A DNA stretch of 64,000 nt, taken from positions 3,720,001 to 3,784,000 of the forward strand of contig NZ_CP040755.1 of assembly GCF_024585285.1 (NCBI RefSeq). Direction: 5' to 3'. The position numbers and the translations under genes are program-made. The notes beneath the pieces are model-generated. The model was given only the letters and a program-made list of their open reading frames with translations, was not told where the DNA came from and ran no database searches. The DNA is from Colwellia sp. M166. GTDB lineage: Bacteria; Pseudomonadota; Gammaproteobacteria; Enterobacterales; Alteromonadaceae. Below are positions 1 through 9,086 of the stretch, in pieces. How positions within the stretch are numbered: position 1 is the stretch's first letter; every line of letters begins with the position of its first letter.

Positions 1-885
1 GGTAATCAGGGCACCAAATAGCTGGCCTAGTAAACCACATGAAATAATAAATGTGGTTTGATCCATCCACAAAAACACATTGCTTCCGTCGTCATTCATA
101 TAGTATTTTGTGTAATAAGCGATTGACGCAAAACGTGCAACCAAGCCAACAACAACAAAAACCCCAGTGCCAACCAGTATCAACCAAGACTTGTTCTTCA
201 GTAAAGTCGACAGATCATCCTTGATACTAGCCTCATGCTTTTTAGGCATTACTCTTTCTCTAGTAACTGCAAAGGTATACCAAAAAACGGCGACGGAAAG
301 CACTGCAAATAAAATGATAGTTAAGCGAAAACCAAGTAGTTCATCACCACCACCTAAAAACTCAACTAAAGGTTTAGCGGAAGCTCCAACCACTAGCGAC
401 CCTATTGAAGCAAAAATAAATCTAAATTGTGCTGCTTTAGTCCGCTCGCCTGATTCAGGATGAATAACTGCCATGAGCCCTGAATAAGGAACATTAATCG
501 CGGTATAAGCGAGCATGACCAATGAATAAGATACGTAGGCAAAAATTAATTTACCTGTGTCACCAAATTCAGGACCTAAAAATAAAAGGTAACCAAGCAA
601 TGCATAAGGAATTGCCATCCAAAGCAAGTAAGGTCGGTACTTGCCCCACTTAGTGGTTGTGCGATCTGCAAGTAAGCCCATAGCAGGATCACTAATGGCA
701 TCAATTACTTTTGTCACCAATAACATGCTTGCCGCAGCAGCAGCAGAAATACCGTACACATCCGTGTAATAATAAAGCAGGAACAGCGCAAAGAACCCCA
801 TATAGAAGTTTGAAGCCATATCCCCCATGCCATAACCTACCTTTTCTTTAAAAGATAATGGCTCCGTATTAAATCTTGTTTTCAT
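1..885 (-). CDS. GPH-family sugar:cation symporter (partial, C-terminus outside window)
   Basis: The minus-strand frame from ATG 885 stays open for 295 codons to the window edge, so the C-terminal part is missing. The translation starts MKTRFNTEPLSFKEK and continues with GYGMGDMASNFY, a hallmark of the glycoside-pentoside-hexuronide (GPH/MelB-type) symporters, followed by SDPAMGLLADRTTTKWGKYRP, the cytoplasmic loop 2-3 signature of this family. Several hydrophobic helices follow. A GGGGGAA ribosome binding site lies just before the ATG. It is divergent from a sucrose phosphorylase gene, with a LacI-type regulator beyond that, so the probable substrate is sucrose or a related glucoside taken up without phosphorylation. 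The substrate is inferred from context, the family is clear. Confidence 0.88.
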   Translation of the reverse strand, partial: MKTRFNTEPLSFKEKVGYGMGDMASNFYMGFFALFLLYYYTDVYGISAAAAASMLLVTKVIDAISDPAMGLLADRTTTKWGKYRPYLLWMAIPYALLGYLLFLGPEFGDTGKLIFAYVSYSLVMLAYTAINVPYSGLMAVIHPESGERTKAAQFRFIFASIGSLVVGASAKPLVEFLGGGDELLGFRLTIILFAVLSVAVFWYTFAVTRERVMPKKHEASIKDDLSTLLKNKSWLILVGTGVFVVVGLVARFASIAYYTKYYMNDDGSNVFLWMDQTTFIISCGLLGQLFGALIT

Positions 886-1043
886 AATTATAATTCCCCC
901 AAACTACACCCTTAACACCAAACTAAACAACACTTTAAATAAAGGTTAACCACACAGTTAACGTTTTGTAGTGTGTATATTTGACCATGCAATACGATTG
1001 ATTTTTTTTGTTGATGTTTTTTAAGCTAACTGAGCCACAAATT

Positions 1044-1055
1044 TAAAGCGCTTTA
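1044..1055. promoter_or_regulatory. Palindromic LacI-type operator candidate TAAAGCGCTTTA
   Basis: A perfect 12-bp palindrome with a central CG lies between the divergent symporter and sucrose phosphorylase genes. LacI/GalR-family operators are palindromes with a central CG, and a LacI-family gene lies just downstream at 2874. Binding is inferred. Confidence 0.45.
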
Positions 1056-1226
1056 TCAAATAAAGAGGCAAATGCATATAGACTCGCTACATCCTATTTA
1101 TTTAATAAAGGGCTTTTAGCAAAATAATAGCTAAAAAATTAACACCGTATTCAATTCTTATCGTCTTAACAACTTAAAAAGTAAAAATTATTCTTGATTA
1201 AAGTTGCATAGTATATAAACATAAGC

Positions 1227-1240
1227 CTTAATCGATTAAG
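1227..1240. promoter_or_regulatory. Palindromic LacI-type operator candidate CTTAATCGATTAAG
   Basis: A perfect 14-bp palindrome with a central CG sits 28 bp before the sucrose phosphorylase ATG, where a bound repressor would block transcription or early elongation. It differs in sequence from the palindrome at 1044, so the two may serve different LacI-family proteins or only one may be used. Confidence 0.5.
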
Positions 1241-1268
1241 ATGCAACTTGAAATTAAATGGTAAAGTT

Positions 1269-2744
1269 ATGAAAAATAATGTTCAGCTAATCACCTACAT
1301 TGATAGGTTAACCGGTTCAGATACTAAAACATTAAACAATATTTTAAATGATCAACTGGCAGATTTATTCTCTGGCATTCATTTATTACCATTTTATTAC
1401 CCTATTGACGGTAGTGACGCAGGTTTCGACCCGATAGATCACACCCAAGTTGACAGCCGATTAGGTAATTGGAACGATATAAAAGTATTAGGTGAAGGAC
1501 ATGAATTAATGGCCGACCTTATCGTTAATCATATGTCGGCTAAGTCTAAAGAATTTCAAAGTGTATTACAGTATGGTAAAGAATCTCCGTATTGGGATCT
1601 GTTTTTAACAAAAGATAAAGTATTCCCTGACGGCTTAAGTAAAAGTGATGCTGACAAAATATACCGCCCTAGACCAGGTAGTTGCTTTACCAACTTTGCG
1701 TTACCTAATAATGAAAGTGCCGACTTTTGGACAACGTTTACTGATAATCAAATAGATATAGATATTACATCAGACAAAGGTAAAGAATATTTAAATCGTA
1801 TTTTAAAAACATTTTCTGAAAATAATATTAAAATGATCCGCTTAGATGCGGCAGGTTATGCGCTTAAAAAAGCAGGAACCAGTTGCTTTATGCTAGATGA
1901 AACCTTTGAGTTCATTGATGAGCTAAGTAAGGCAGCAAATGATTTAGGCATTGAAACACTGGTAGAAATTCACTCTTATTATCAAACTCAAATTGAAATT
2001 GCAGAACGCGTTGATCGAGTTTATGACTTTGCTTTACCGCCTTTAGTGTTAAATAGCATTTTTACTAAAGACTTTACCGCACTAACAAAATGGTTAAATA
2101 TTTCACCCAAAAATTGTATTACCGTGTTAGATACACACGATGGCATTGGTATCATTGATGTGGGCCCTATGAATGGAAAACCTGGCTTACTTAATAATGA
2201 TGAAATTGATAATCTCGTGGAAACTATTCATGTTAACAGCGCTGGTGAAAGCCAAAAAGCAACAGGAGCCGCCGCGAGTAATGTCGATTTATATCAAGTA
2301 AATTGTACTTATTACGATGCACTTGGCCAAAGTGATTTTGACTATTTAGTCGCCCGAGCTATTCAATTTTTTGCACCAGGAATCCCGCAGGTATATTACG
2401 CAGGTTTGTTGGCTCAGAAGAATGCTATGGAATTATTATCAAACTCGAACGTTGGCAGAGATATAAACCGTCCATACCTTGATAGTGCCAATATTGAAGC
2501 AGCGCTAAAGAAACCGTTTACCAAAGCGATGATCGAACTTATTAAATTACGTAATGATTGTTCAGCTTTTAATGGTGAATTTTCGATTGTTAGTGAAAAA
2601 TCTACATTAAAAATGTCTTGGAAATACGAGCAGCAGAGCATCACGCTAATGGTTGATTTAGTAGAAAATGTCGCACATATTGAAATAAATGAAGATAATA
2701 GCTCTCGTACTATCAGTTTAAATAACCTGTTGAACTTGTCGTAA
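1269..2744 (+). CDS. Sucrose phosphorylase (GH13 subfamily 18)
   Basis: Phosphorolysis of sucrose to glucose-1-phosphate and fructose in the cytoplasm. The protein aligns well from memory with Bifidobacterium adolescentis sucrose phosphorylase: HLLPFYYPIDGSDAGFDPID near the N-terminus, RPRPG, RLDAAGY (nucleophile Asp about 193), EIHSYY (acid/base Glu about 233), DTHDGIG (stabilising Asp about 291) and GESQKATGAAASN. The length of 491 residues is usual. An in-frame TTG exists at 1248, but the conserved start is MKNNVQLITY at ATG 1269. Related GH13_18 enzymes act on sucrose-6'-phosphate or glucosylglycerate; the loop motifs and the neighbouring non-PTS symporter favour plain sucrose. A hairpin terminator follows. 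Confidence 0.9.
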   Translation: MKNNVQLITYIDRLTGSDTKTLNNILNDQLADLFSGIHLLPFYYPIDGSDAGFDPIDHTQVDSRLGNWNDIKVLGEGHELMADLIVNHMSAKSKEFQSVLQYGKESPYWDLFLTKDKVFPDGLSKSDADKIYRPRPGSCFTNFALPNNESADFWTTFTDNQIDIDITSDKGKEYLNRILKTFSENNIKMIRLDAAGYALKKAGTSCFMLDETFEFIDELSKAANDLGIETLVEIHSYYQTQIEIAERVDRVYDFALPPLVLNSIFTKDFTALTKWLNISPKNCITVLDTHDGIGIIDVGPMNGKPGLLNNDEIDNLVETIHVNSAGESQKATGAAASNVDLYQVNCTYYDALGQSDFDYLVARAIQFFAPGIPQVYYAGLLAQKNAMELLSNSNVGRDINRPYLDSANIEAALKKPFTKAMIELIKLRNDCSAFNGEFSIVSEKSTLKMSWKYEQQSITLMVDLVENVAHIEINEDNSSRTISLNNLLNLS

Positions 2745-2820
2745 GCAATGATGTATTACATATAATGCTAAATAGATATTAATACAGCGTTTTTTATATA
2801 GTAAAATCAGTAGTATAATA

Positions 2821-2850
2821 ATCAGCAACTCTATAATTGCTGGTTTTTAT
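2821..2850 (+). terminator. Rho-independent terminator after sucrose phosphorylase
   Basis: Stem CAGCAA (2823-2828) pairs with TTGCTG (2837-2842), can be extended by wobble and A-T pairs, and is followed by a short T-rich run. It lies between the phosphorylase and the regulator gene. Confidence 0.55.
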
Positions 2851-2873
2851 TAAAATAACGGTAAAAGGTAAAC

Positions 2874-3908
2874 ATGACTGACAAGAAAGTTTGGACGCTT
2901 AAAAGTGTTGCTAAAGAACTGGGGGTATCAAATGCCACCGTTTCAAATGCATTCAATAGACCTGACCAACTATCCAAAAATAAACGCATTGATATTCTTG
3001 AATCGTGCAAAAAATTAGGCTATACAGGTCCAAATAAAGCCGCCCAATCGTTAAGAAAAGGTCAGTCGAATATTGTGGCTTTGGTGCTGCCAGACAGCCT
3101 TGAATATATGGTAACAGACCCGGTAGCAAGTGACTTTGTGAAGGGGGTTTCGTCGGTTTTAGAGAAGAGTAAAGTCAACTTACTTTTGTTTTCAGGTATA
3201 TCAGATAACATTAATACTGTTGCTGATTTTGTTGATGGCTTTATTTGTTATGGCTCACCGAGAAATCCTGAATTAATAGAACAGCTGAGAGTAACCTCGA
3301 AAAAAGTCGTCACTGCCGATTTTGATATAGACCGTAATGCCTCTGTTGGAATAGACAATGAAAAAGCGGCTTATGAGATCGCAAAGCTGGCCATTAAATC
3401 AACCAATGATGAAGTTGCCATTTTAGGCTTAAGGCTACTAGAATCTGATCTAACGTGTCGTGTATATGAATTACCTATGACGAGTAATGCCTTGTGTTCT
3501 ATCTCTCATCAGCGTTTAAATGGTTACAGACAAGCACTTAAAGATTCGAATGTTAATTTAAGGTCGGATCGTGTTTGGAATCTTCCTAAAAGTAACCATC
3601 ATTTTGCAGTAATTGCGGCTAAAGAAGCGCTAACATCAACTCCTCGTCCTGATGTTTTACTTTGCATGAGTGATATTATTGCCTTGGCGGCAGTTAAAGA
3701 AATTCACGCAATGGGACTTAAAGTACCTGAAGATATTAGAGTGGTTGGCTTTGACGGCATTGATGAAGCTTTACGCTCAACTCCATCAATAACTACTGTG
3801 CATCAAAATAGTGAAGAGAAAGGCATTAAAGCTGCTGAGCTATTTATTAATAGAGCTACTAACTCAGTTGTGATTTCTTATCACATAGAACATGGTAAAA
3901 GTTGCTAA
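2874..3908 (+). CDS. LacI/GalR-family transcriptional regulator
   Basis: The N-terminal helix-turn-helix and hinge (WTLKSVAKELGVSNATVSNAFNRP, residues about 7-30, quoted here as the key helix pair SVAKELGVSNATVSNAF) is typical of the LacI family. A periplasmic-binding-protein-like effector domain follows, ending with the usual VPEDIRVVGFDG and TTVHQN segments. An AAAGG ribosome binding site precedes the ATG. It follows the sucrose phosphorylase gene in the same direction and probably controls that gene and the divergent symporter through the palindromes at 1044 and/or 1227. The length of 344 residues is normal. The effector is not known; sucrose or fructose is the obvious guess. Confidence 0.9.
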   Translation: MTDKKVWTLKSVAKELGVSNATVSNAFNRPDQLSKNKRIDILESCKKLGYTGPNKAAQSLRKGQSNIVALVLPDSLEYMVTDPVASDFVKGVSSVLEKSKVNLLLFSGISDNINTVADFVDGFICYGSPRNPELIEQLRVTSKKVVTADFDIDRNASVGIDNEKAAYEIAKLAIKSTNDEVAILGLRLLESDLTCRVYELPMTSNALCSISHQRLNGYRQALKDSNVNLRSDRVWNLPKSNHHFAVIAAKEALTSTPRPDVLLCMSDIIALAAVKEIHAMGLKVPEDIRVVGFDGIDEALRSTPSITTVHQNSEEKGIKAAELFINRATNSVVISYHIEHGKSC

Positions 3909-4021
3909 CCGACTATTTATTGTTCCGCCTTAGATATTGTGAATTAAAACCTGTGGGGTCAGGTTCGTTGAAATGCCAGCAATGTTGTTTACCTCATTAG
4001 CGTCTGATATTTTGAATTCAC

Positions 4022-4643
4022 TTAAGTATTATTTGTCGGTTCACTTATCGCTTGATAAGCCAAGGCTAATGTCCGCTTTCGTATCTTTGCTGACTGTTTT
4101 AAGGTCGATTCTTTATTAATAAAAAGGTCGTCTATGTTAAGGTTTTTAGATATCAGCCACGCCACAAAACCTCTCAATAGCTCATCACCAGCGGCTGATG
4201 TCTAAAAGGCCCTCAAAGTGGAAACCGCGGGAAGTTAACGCTGTATTATGGGGATTGCTTTATTGTCTTTGGGTCTTCGTGAGTAAAATATGGAGGGAAT
4301 TCTTTGTCGATACTCATTTTATCGGTTCTACTGTACTTTTCATCATGATATTTTCCACTGGTATCGCTTTATTATAGCGAATATTTATCGATGGGGAATA
4401 AACAAACCAAAGCTATCCCTTATCCCCATTGCCGATAATTTAACCTTACTTATCTGTCACATCTAATTTAACCGTTTAGGCGGTGCTCGCGGTAAATATA
4501 AATGAGGCAATACTTCTCTTTCACGGCTATCAAATCTACAAAAGGTATTGCCATCAATGTCGCATGACAAATATGCGTACCACGGGTTTAAATCGCCCCT
4601 AGCGTAGCTAGGAAATGGTGATGCATCTATTCCATGACCTTAT
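4022..4643 (-). pseudogene. Decayed coding remnant of unknown origin
   Basis: On the minus strand, two stop-to-stop stretches read like protein: 4463-4642 ends with LPHLYLPRAPPKRLN before TAG, and 4022-4204 contains DELLRGFVAWLISKN and RKRTLALAYQAISEP before TAA. Between them a short open piece begins MSIDKEFPPYFTHEDPK. The pieces have no good common frame and are broken by stops. I do not recognise the family. They may be one or more old mobile or horizontally acquired genes, or chance open frames. Confidence 0.25.
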
Positions 4644-4877
4644 CTATTGACCTTTCTTGTATTATTTTTCTCTGTGCGCTTATCAGCGCTTGCCTATTTA
4701 TGACCTTTATTTGAGGTTTTAGTCAACTATCTCTATAGAAAGCTTTAGTGGCATGGTTAATTTATCCAAAGCAATGATACAAAGAATATATAAAGTAGAA
4801 GGTTTTTATCTTCTTTGTTTCATTGTTTTGATAAAGGAAATATAAGTAGCTTTAAAAAATTGTTTCATTTATTATCC

Positions 4878-4935
4878 AACAATCGTTTTGCGCATCTTAT
4901 TTAAGACAGATTATAGGTGTTTTGAAACGATTGTT
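4878..4935. repeat. 11-bp perfect inverted repeat (AACAATCGTTT / AAACGATTGTT)
   Basis: The arms are at 4878-4888 and 4925-4935 with 36 bp between them. No gene is adjacent, so its role is open: a remnant of a mobile element or a transcribed hairpin. Confidence 0.4.
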
Positions 4936-5221
4936 ATAGTATTGCTGACTTGGTACTAAGCAACCCTATTATTTACATAGGACTCACTCACTCACTCACA
5001 TAGTGAAACGAATTCTTATAGATATATTGAAAGATGCATGTAATGGCTAATCAATAGCTTTTGCTAATGATTGCTGATTAGGCCGCTTTTATAAGCGGCT
5101 TAATTGTTTCTAAAGCTCACTCACCTGATCAAGACAAAGCTGCTTTATAAAGTAAACCTAAAACGTTCTATATTTCCGTATTTAAGCTATCTTAATTCTC
5201 AACTTAGCGGCTTTCTCAAAC

Positions 5222-5257
5222 TTATAATACCAAACCTATTAAGTTTTTTTTCTCTCA
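5222..5257. repeat. Solo end of the MITE-like repeat family
   Basis: AATACCAAACCTATTAAGTT followed by T-rich sequence and CTCAG matches the left terminal repeat of the element at 29013 with a few changes. No matching right end is visible nearby. Confidence 0.5.
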
Positions 5258-5338
5258 GCGCTTACGTATTGAAGTTCAATTATTCTGTGAAATACCCAGC
5301 TAGATAAATCCTCAAGAGCTGAATTGAGTACTAGCGAC

Positions 5339-5380
5339 TTGTGACATTAATCAATTTATCTTATTTTTGACCTTAATCAA
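5339..5380. promoter_or_regulatory. Two tandem CRP/FNR-like sites upstream of ccmI
   Basis: TTGAC-CTTA-ATCAA at 5367-5380 fits the FNR consensus TTGAT-N4-ATCAA at nine of ten positions. Twenty-six bp upstream, TTGTGACATTAATCAA (5339-5354) fits half an FNR site and, read as TGTGA-N6-TCA, also a CRP site. They lie about 290 bp before the first ccm gene, and c-type cytochrome genes are common FNR/CRP targets in this group. Function is inferred. Confidence 0.45.
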
Positions 5381-5672
5381 GTTTTCCGTTACTACTGTTG
5401 AATATGGCGCGGTGACTGAATATTTTGTGATATATTAACCACCAATAGTGCGAGCTATAGACAGGTTATGTCGTTTTTGCTTTCGGGTATATGAACTTTG
5501 CGTTGTTACTGAAATGAAAGTGACATTTTTCCGAGTGATATAGCTAGGAAAAGCTGCCCATAATTGTTAATCTTACCGCGCTTAAAAGCAACATCGTAGA
5601 ACATTAGGTATTCGTTTTAATAAATTTAATTAACGCGTCTTATTCGACAATTATAGGTATAAATTAAATAAT

Positions 5673-6935
5673 ATGACTACATTTTGGCTGGCAATTTTAT
5701 TACTAATCGTAATAGCATTACTTATTGTATGGCGAATTTTTACTGCAGCAAATAATGCTATTGGTGCGGAAAATGGGAATATTCGACAAGAAACTAATGT
5801 GACACTTTATCATGAGCATTTATCACAGTTAGAGCATGACCTAGCAGAAGGCAGTATTGAACAAGACAGTTTTCTGCAATTGAAAGCCGAACTAGACAAA
5901 ACACTTTTACAAGATGCTAACTCAAGCGAAAACAATATTACAGAGCAGCAACAAAAGTCTTGGCTATGGCCGGTTGGTATTGCTTTTGCCATTGTTAGTC
6001 TGAGCTTCTATAGCTATATGATCCTTGGTGCTTACCCACAATTAAACTCACCTGCTGCGCTGAATGAAAGTGACGCTCACAGTGAATTGTCTCCAGAGCA
6101 AATGCTTGCTTATCGCTTACAACAACTTCAGCAAGAAATCGCAAATGATCCAACGAATTCCCAAGCACTATTTAGTTTAGGTCAGGCTTATATTTCAGTT
6201 GGTGAGTTTGATAATGCTATTGAAGCCTTTGACGGTGTTATAACGCAAGTAGGTGAGCATGCCGAGTTGCTAGGGCCGAAGGCTCAGGCGATGTATTATA
6301 AAAATAATCAAGTGATAAATGACGATATTCAATTAGTTATAGATAAAGCTTTAGCTTTAGATTCACTTGATGCCTCTACCAACATCCTGTTAGGTATGGA
6401 CAGTTTTAGTAATCGAGACTTTGCAAAAGCAGTAAAGTACTGGGAAACTGTTTTAAACAGTGACCGTCCAGGTATCAGCAAGCAAGCTTTAATAGGGGCG
6501 GTAGAAGAAGCTAAAAATCAATTACGTATGAGTAGTGATGGCGGTGCATTAACAGAAACTGCACAAGGAGTTGACCCGACATTACCTCGACTTAATGTTA
6601 ATGTTTCTTTAGCGTCAAATGTTCAAAAGGCATTAATGAACAGTGAAGACAAAACGGTATTTATTTATGCTATTGCAGCAGATGGTCCTCGTATGCCTTT
6701 GGCTGCGGTAAAAATTAAAGCCAGTGATTTACCATTAAGTATTGTTTTAGATGATAAGCAAGCGATGACGCCGCAAATGCGCTTGAGTAGTGTTGATAAA
6801 GTTCATATCTACGCGGTGGTATCTATGCAAGGCAATGTTGGCATTAAGCCAGGTGACTTCAAAGTTGAAGTGCTTGATATAGATGTGATGGAAAAAAGTC
6901 CGATTAACATGCAAATATCGGCGCAAGTACCATAA
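5673..6935 (+). CDS. ccmI: c-type cytochrome biogenesis protein CcmI
   Basis: CcmI presents apocytochrome c to the CcmF/CcmH haem ligation machinery. The 420-residue protein starts with a membrane helix (residues about 4-22), has a charged coiled-coil-like cytoplasmic segment, a second membrane helix at about 104-122 and then TPR repeats (LFSLGQAYISVGEFDNAIEAF near residue 165). The C-terminal domain (VNVSLASNV to the end) is the typical periplasmic CcmI extension. It is the first of four collinear ccm genes; a 161-bp gap separates it from ccmF. CRP/FNR-like sites lie upstream. Confidence 0.9.
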   Translation: MTTFWLAILLLIVIALLIVWRIFTAANNAIGAENGNIRQETNVTLYHEHLSQLEHDLAEGSIEQDSFLQLKAELDKTLLQDANSSENNITEQQQKSWLWPVGIAFAIVSLSFYSYMILGAYPQLNSPAALNESDAHSELSPEQMLAYRLQQLQQEIANDPTNSQALFSLGQAYISVGEFDNAIEAFDGVITQVGEHAELLGPKAQAMYYKNNQVINDDIQLVIDKALALDSLDASTNILLGMDSFSNRDFAKAVKYWETVLNSDRPGISKQALIGAVEEAKNQLRMSSDGGALTETAQGVDPTLPRLNVNVSLASNVQKALMNSEDKTVFIYAIAADGPRMPLAAVKIKASDLPLSIVLDDKQAMTPQMRLSSVDKVHIYAVVSMQGNVGIKPGDFKVEVLDIDVMEKSPINMQISAQVP

Positions 6936-7096
6936 GAGATAATTGATTCTGTGCTGCAGTAATTATGTTCACTAGCGGTAGTTACCGTAGCATAGGCTTA
7001 GAGAAGATTTGAAATTAACTAACGTTAACTTTAGCTGTGTGAGTTAAATTGAGTTTAGTTTTAATAATGTTTTAACATTGATTTACAGGAATTATC

Positions 7097-9082
7097 ATGA
7101 TCCCAGAGCTCGGCCATTTCGCCCTCATTATCGGATTAGCTTTTGCTTTATGTTTAAGCATAGTGCCGCTAATAGGTGTTGCGCAGAACAATCAACAATT
7201 AATCAATAGTGCCAAACCTTTAAGCTTTGGTTTATTTTTCTTTGTCGGCATTAGTATTTGTTTATTAGCTTATAGTTTTACCGTCGATGATTTTTCAGTT
7301 AAATATATTGCCAATCATTCGAACAGCCTCTTACCTTACTATTTTAAAATTAGTGCGGTGTGGGGGGGGCATGAAGGCTCAATGTTATTTTGGGTATTCG
7401 CTTTAACTGGTTGGACCTTTGCCGTTGGTGTTTTTAGTAAACAATTAGAGCGAGAGTTTGTTGCACGCGTTTTAGCGGTCATGGGCATGATCGCTGTCGG
7501 TTTTATTTTATTTACCTTGCTCACTTCTAATCCATTTGAACGTTTGCTGCCTAATTTTCCAATGGAAGGGCGAGATTTAAACCCATTATTACAAGATATT
7601 GGTTTAATTATTCATCCACCAATGTTGTATATGGGCTATGTTGGTTTTTCTGTTGCTTTTGCCTTTGCTATTGCGGCTTTAATGGCGGGAAAAATGGACG
7701 CGGCTTGGGCTCGTTGGTCACGCCCTTGGACCGTAGCTGCTTGGTCATTTCTATCGGTTGGTATCGCCCTAGGTAGTTGGTGGGCTTATTATGAACTTGG
7801 TTGGGGCGGTTGGTGGTTCTGGGATCCTGTAGAGAACGTTTCATTTATGCCTTGGCTTGCAGGTACAGCGTTAATACATGCACTGGCGGTAACAGAGCAA
7901 CGTAATACTTTTAAACACTGGACTTTATTACTGGCGATATTTACATTTTCATTGAATTTACTTGGTGCCTTCTTGGTACGCTCAGGGGTTATTACCTCAG
8001 TACACTCTTTCGCTGTTGATCCAGGGCGAGGTATGTACTTATTAGTCTTGTTAGCGATAGCGGTGGGCGGTTCATTAACCTTATATGCTATTAGAGCCTC
8101 TAATGTCAGCAGCCCTAATCGCTTTACGCTATATTCACGTGAAAATACTATTTTAGTTGCTATGTCGATTTTAATTACGGCAACCGTGACCATTTTATTA
8201 GGCACATTATATCCGCTGATTATTGATGCCATGGGATTGGGCAAAATTTCAGTTGGTGCCCCTTACTTCAATGCGGTATTTATTCCGATGATGATCGCGT
8301 TATTTGTTTTTATGGGCATAGGGCCACTTATTCGCTGGAAAAAAGCCCGCAAAGGCGAGCTATCTAAACACTTGAACTTTATTTCTATTTTTAGTGTCTT
8401 GTTCGGTATTATTTGGCCATTTCTGTTTGCCGGTGAATTCAACTTTATGGTCTTTGTTGGTATGACCTTAGGTTGCTGGATTGTATTAGCAGTATTAAAA
8501 GACGTATTTAATAACGCTAAACAAGCGGATGGACGTTGGAAGTTTTCAGCTGTTCCGCTTAATCATATAGGTATGGCTGTTGCTCATGCTGGTATTGCGA
8601 TTACCGTTATTGGTGTCACTATGGTGTCTTCTTATGAAAAAGAAATTAATGTTAAAATGTCACCAGGTGAAAGTGTAAAGTTATCAGGCTATACCATTGA
8701 ATTTGCAGGTACAAAAAATGTTTTAGGCCCTAACTATAGTGCCATTCAAGGTCAAGTTAATGTCTTACTTGATGGTGAGTTTATAACGCTATTAAAACCT
8801 GAACAGCGCACTTATACGGTCGAAAGCATGGGCATGACAGAAGCGGGTATACATACCAACTTATTACGTGATATTTATGTGGCGTTAGGTGACCCATTGG
8901 GCCAAAACTCTTGGTCAATGCGTTTATATTATAAGCCGTTCATTGTCTGGATTTGGTTAGGTGGGTTCTTCATGGCAATAGGTGGCTTTTTAGCGATATT
9001 GAGTAAACGTTATCGCAAGCGCGTATTAGCTACAGAAGAAAAGCTTAAACAATCTAACCCTGTCGTTTTACAAGAGGCATAA
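7097..9082 (+). CDS. ccmF: Cytochrome c haem lyase subunit CcmF
   Basis: Large polytopic inner-membrane protein that takes haem from holo-CcmE and attaches it to apocytochrome c. The WWD domain is intact (WGGWWFWDPVENVSFMPWL, residues about 235-253), as are MIPELGHFALIIG at the N-terminus and the LLGAFLVRSGVITSVHSFA segment. The length of 661 residues is usual. The ribosome binding site is AGGAATT before the ATG. The stop is 4 bp before ccmG, consistent with one transcript. Confidence 0.95.
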   Translation: MIPELGHFALIIGLAFALCLSIVPLIGVAQNNQQLINSAKPLSFGLFFFVGISICLLAYSFTVDDFSVKYIANHSNSLLPYYFKISAVWGGHEGSMLFWVFALTGWTFAVGVFSKQLEREFVARVLAVMGMIAVGFILFTLLTSNPFERLLPNFPMEGRDLNPLLQDIGLIIHPPMLYMGYVGFSVAFAFAIAALMAGKMDAAWARWSRPWTVAAWSFLSVGIALGSWWAYYELGWGGWWFWDPVENVSFMPWLAGTALIHALAVTEQRNTFKHWTLLLAIFTFSLNLLGAFLVRSGVITSVHSFAVDPGRGMYLLVLLAIAVGGSLTLYAIRASNVSSPNRFTLYSRENTILVAMSILITATVTILLGTLYPLIIDAMGLGKISVGAPYFNAVFIPMMIALFVFMGIGPLIRWKKARKGELSKHLNFISIFSVLFGIIWPFLFAGEFNFMVFVGMTLGCWIVLAVLKDVFNNAKQADGRWKFSAVPLNHIGMAVAHAGIAITVIGVTMVSSYEKEINVKMSPGESVKLSGYTIEFAGTKNVLGPNYSAIQGQVNVLLDGEFITLLKPEQRTYTVESMGMTEAGIHTNLLRDIYVALGDPLGQNSWSMRLYYKPFIVWIWLGGFFMAIGGFLAILSKRYRKRVLATEEKLKQSNPVVLQEA

Positions 9083-9086
9083 ATTA

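Larger units (their letters stand above)
3909..5672. other. 1.76-kb gene-poor region with degraded coding remnants
   Basis: No convincing intact gene is visible. It opens with a GGGGTCAGGTTCGTTG motif resembling sequences often found beside REP-associated transposase genes. It then holds two closed minus-strand coding-like stretches (4022-4204 and 4463-4642), an 11-bp inverted repeat at 4878/4925, four tandem ACTC units near 4982-4997, a hairpin GCCGCTT/AAGCGGC near 5083-5102, a solo end of the MITE-like family at 5222-5257 and CRP/FNR-like sites before ccmI. A 67-codon open frame at 5104-5307 runs through the repeat end and is probably chance. Confidence 0.6.

Noticed and set aside
167..463. 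98-codon plus-strand open frame
   Set aside because: It lies entirely opposite the GPH symporter gene, whose minus-strand translation is clearly conserved.
1248..1268. TTG start for sucrose phosphorylase
   Set aside because: Family alignment begins with MKNNVQLITY at 1269; the seven extra residues have no counterpart.
5104..5307. 67-codon open frame before ccmI
   Set aside because: It crosses a solo MITE-like end, has no ribosome binding site at the proposed start, and shows biased hydrophobic composition expected from AT-rich DNA.
7789..8244. 151-codon antisense frame in ccmF
   Set aside because: The sense strand encodes the essential WWD domain of CcmF; the antisense frame is a by-product of codon use.
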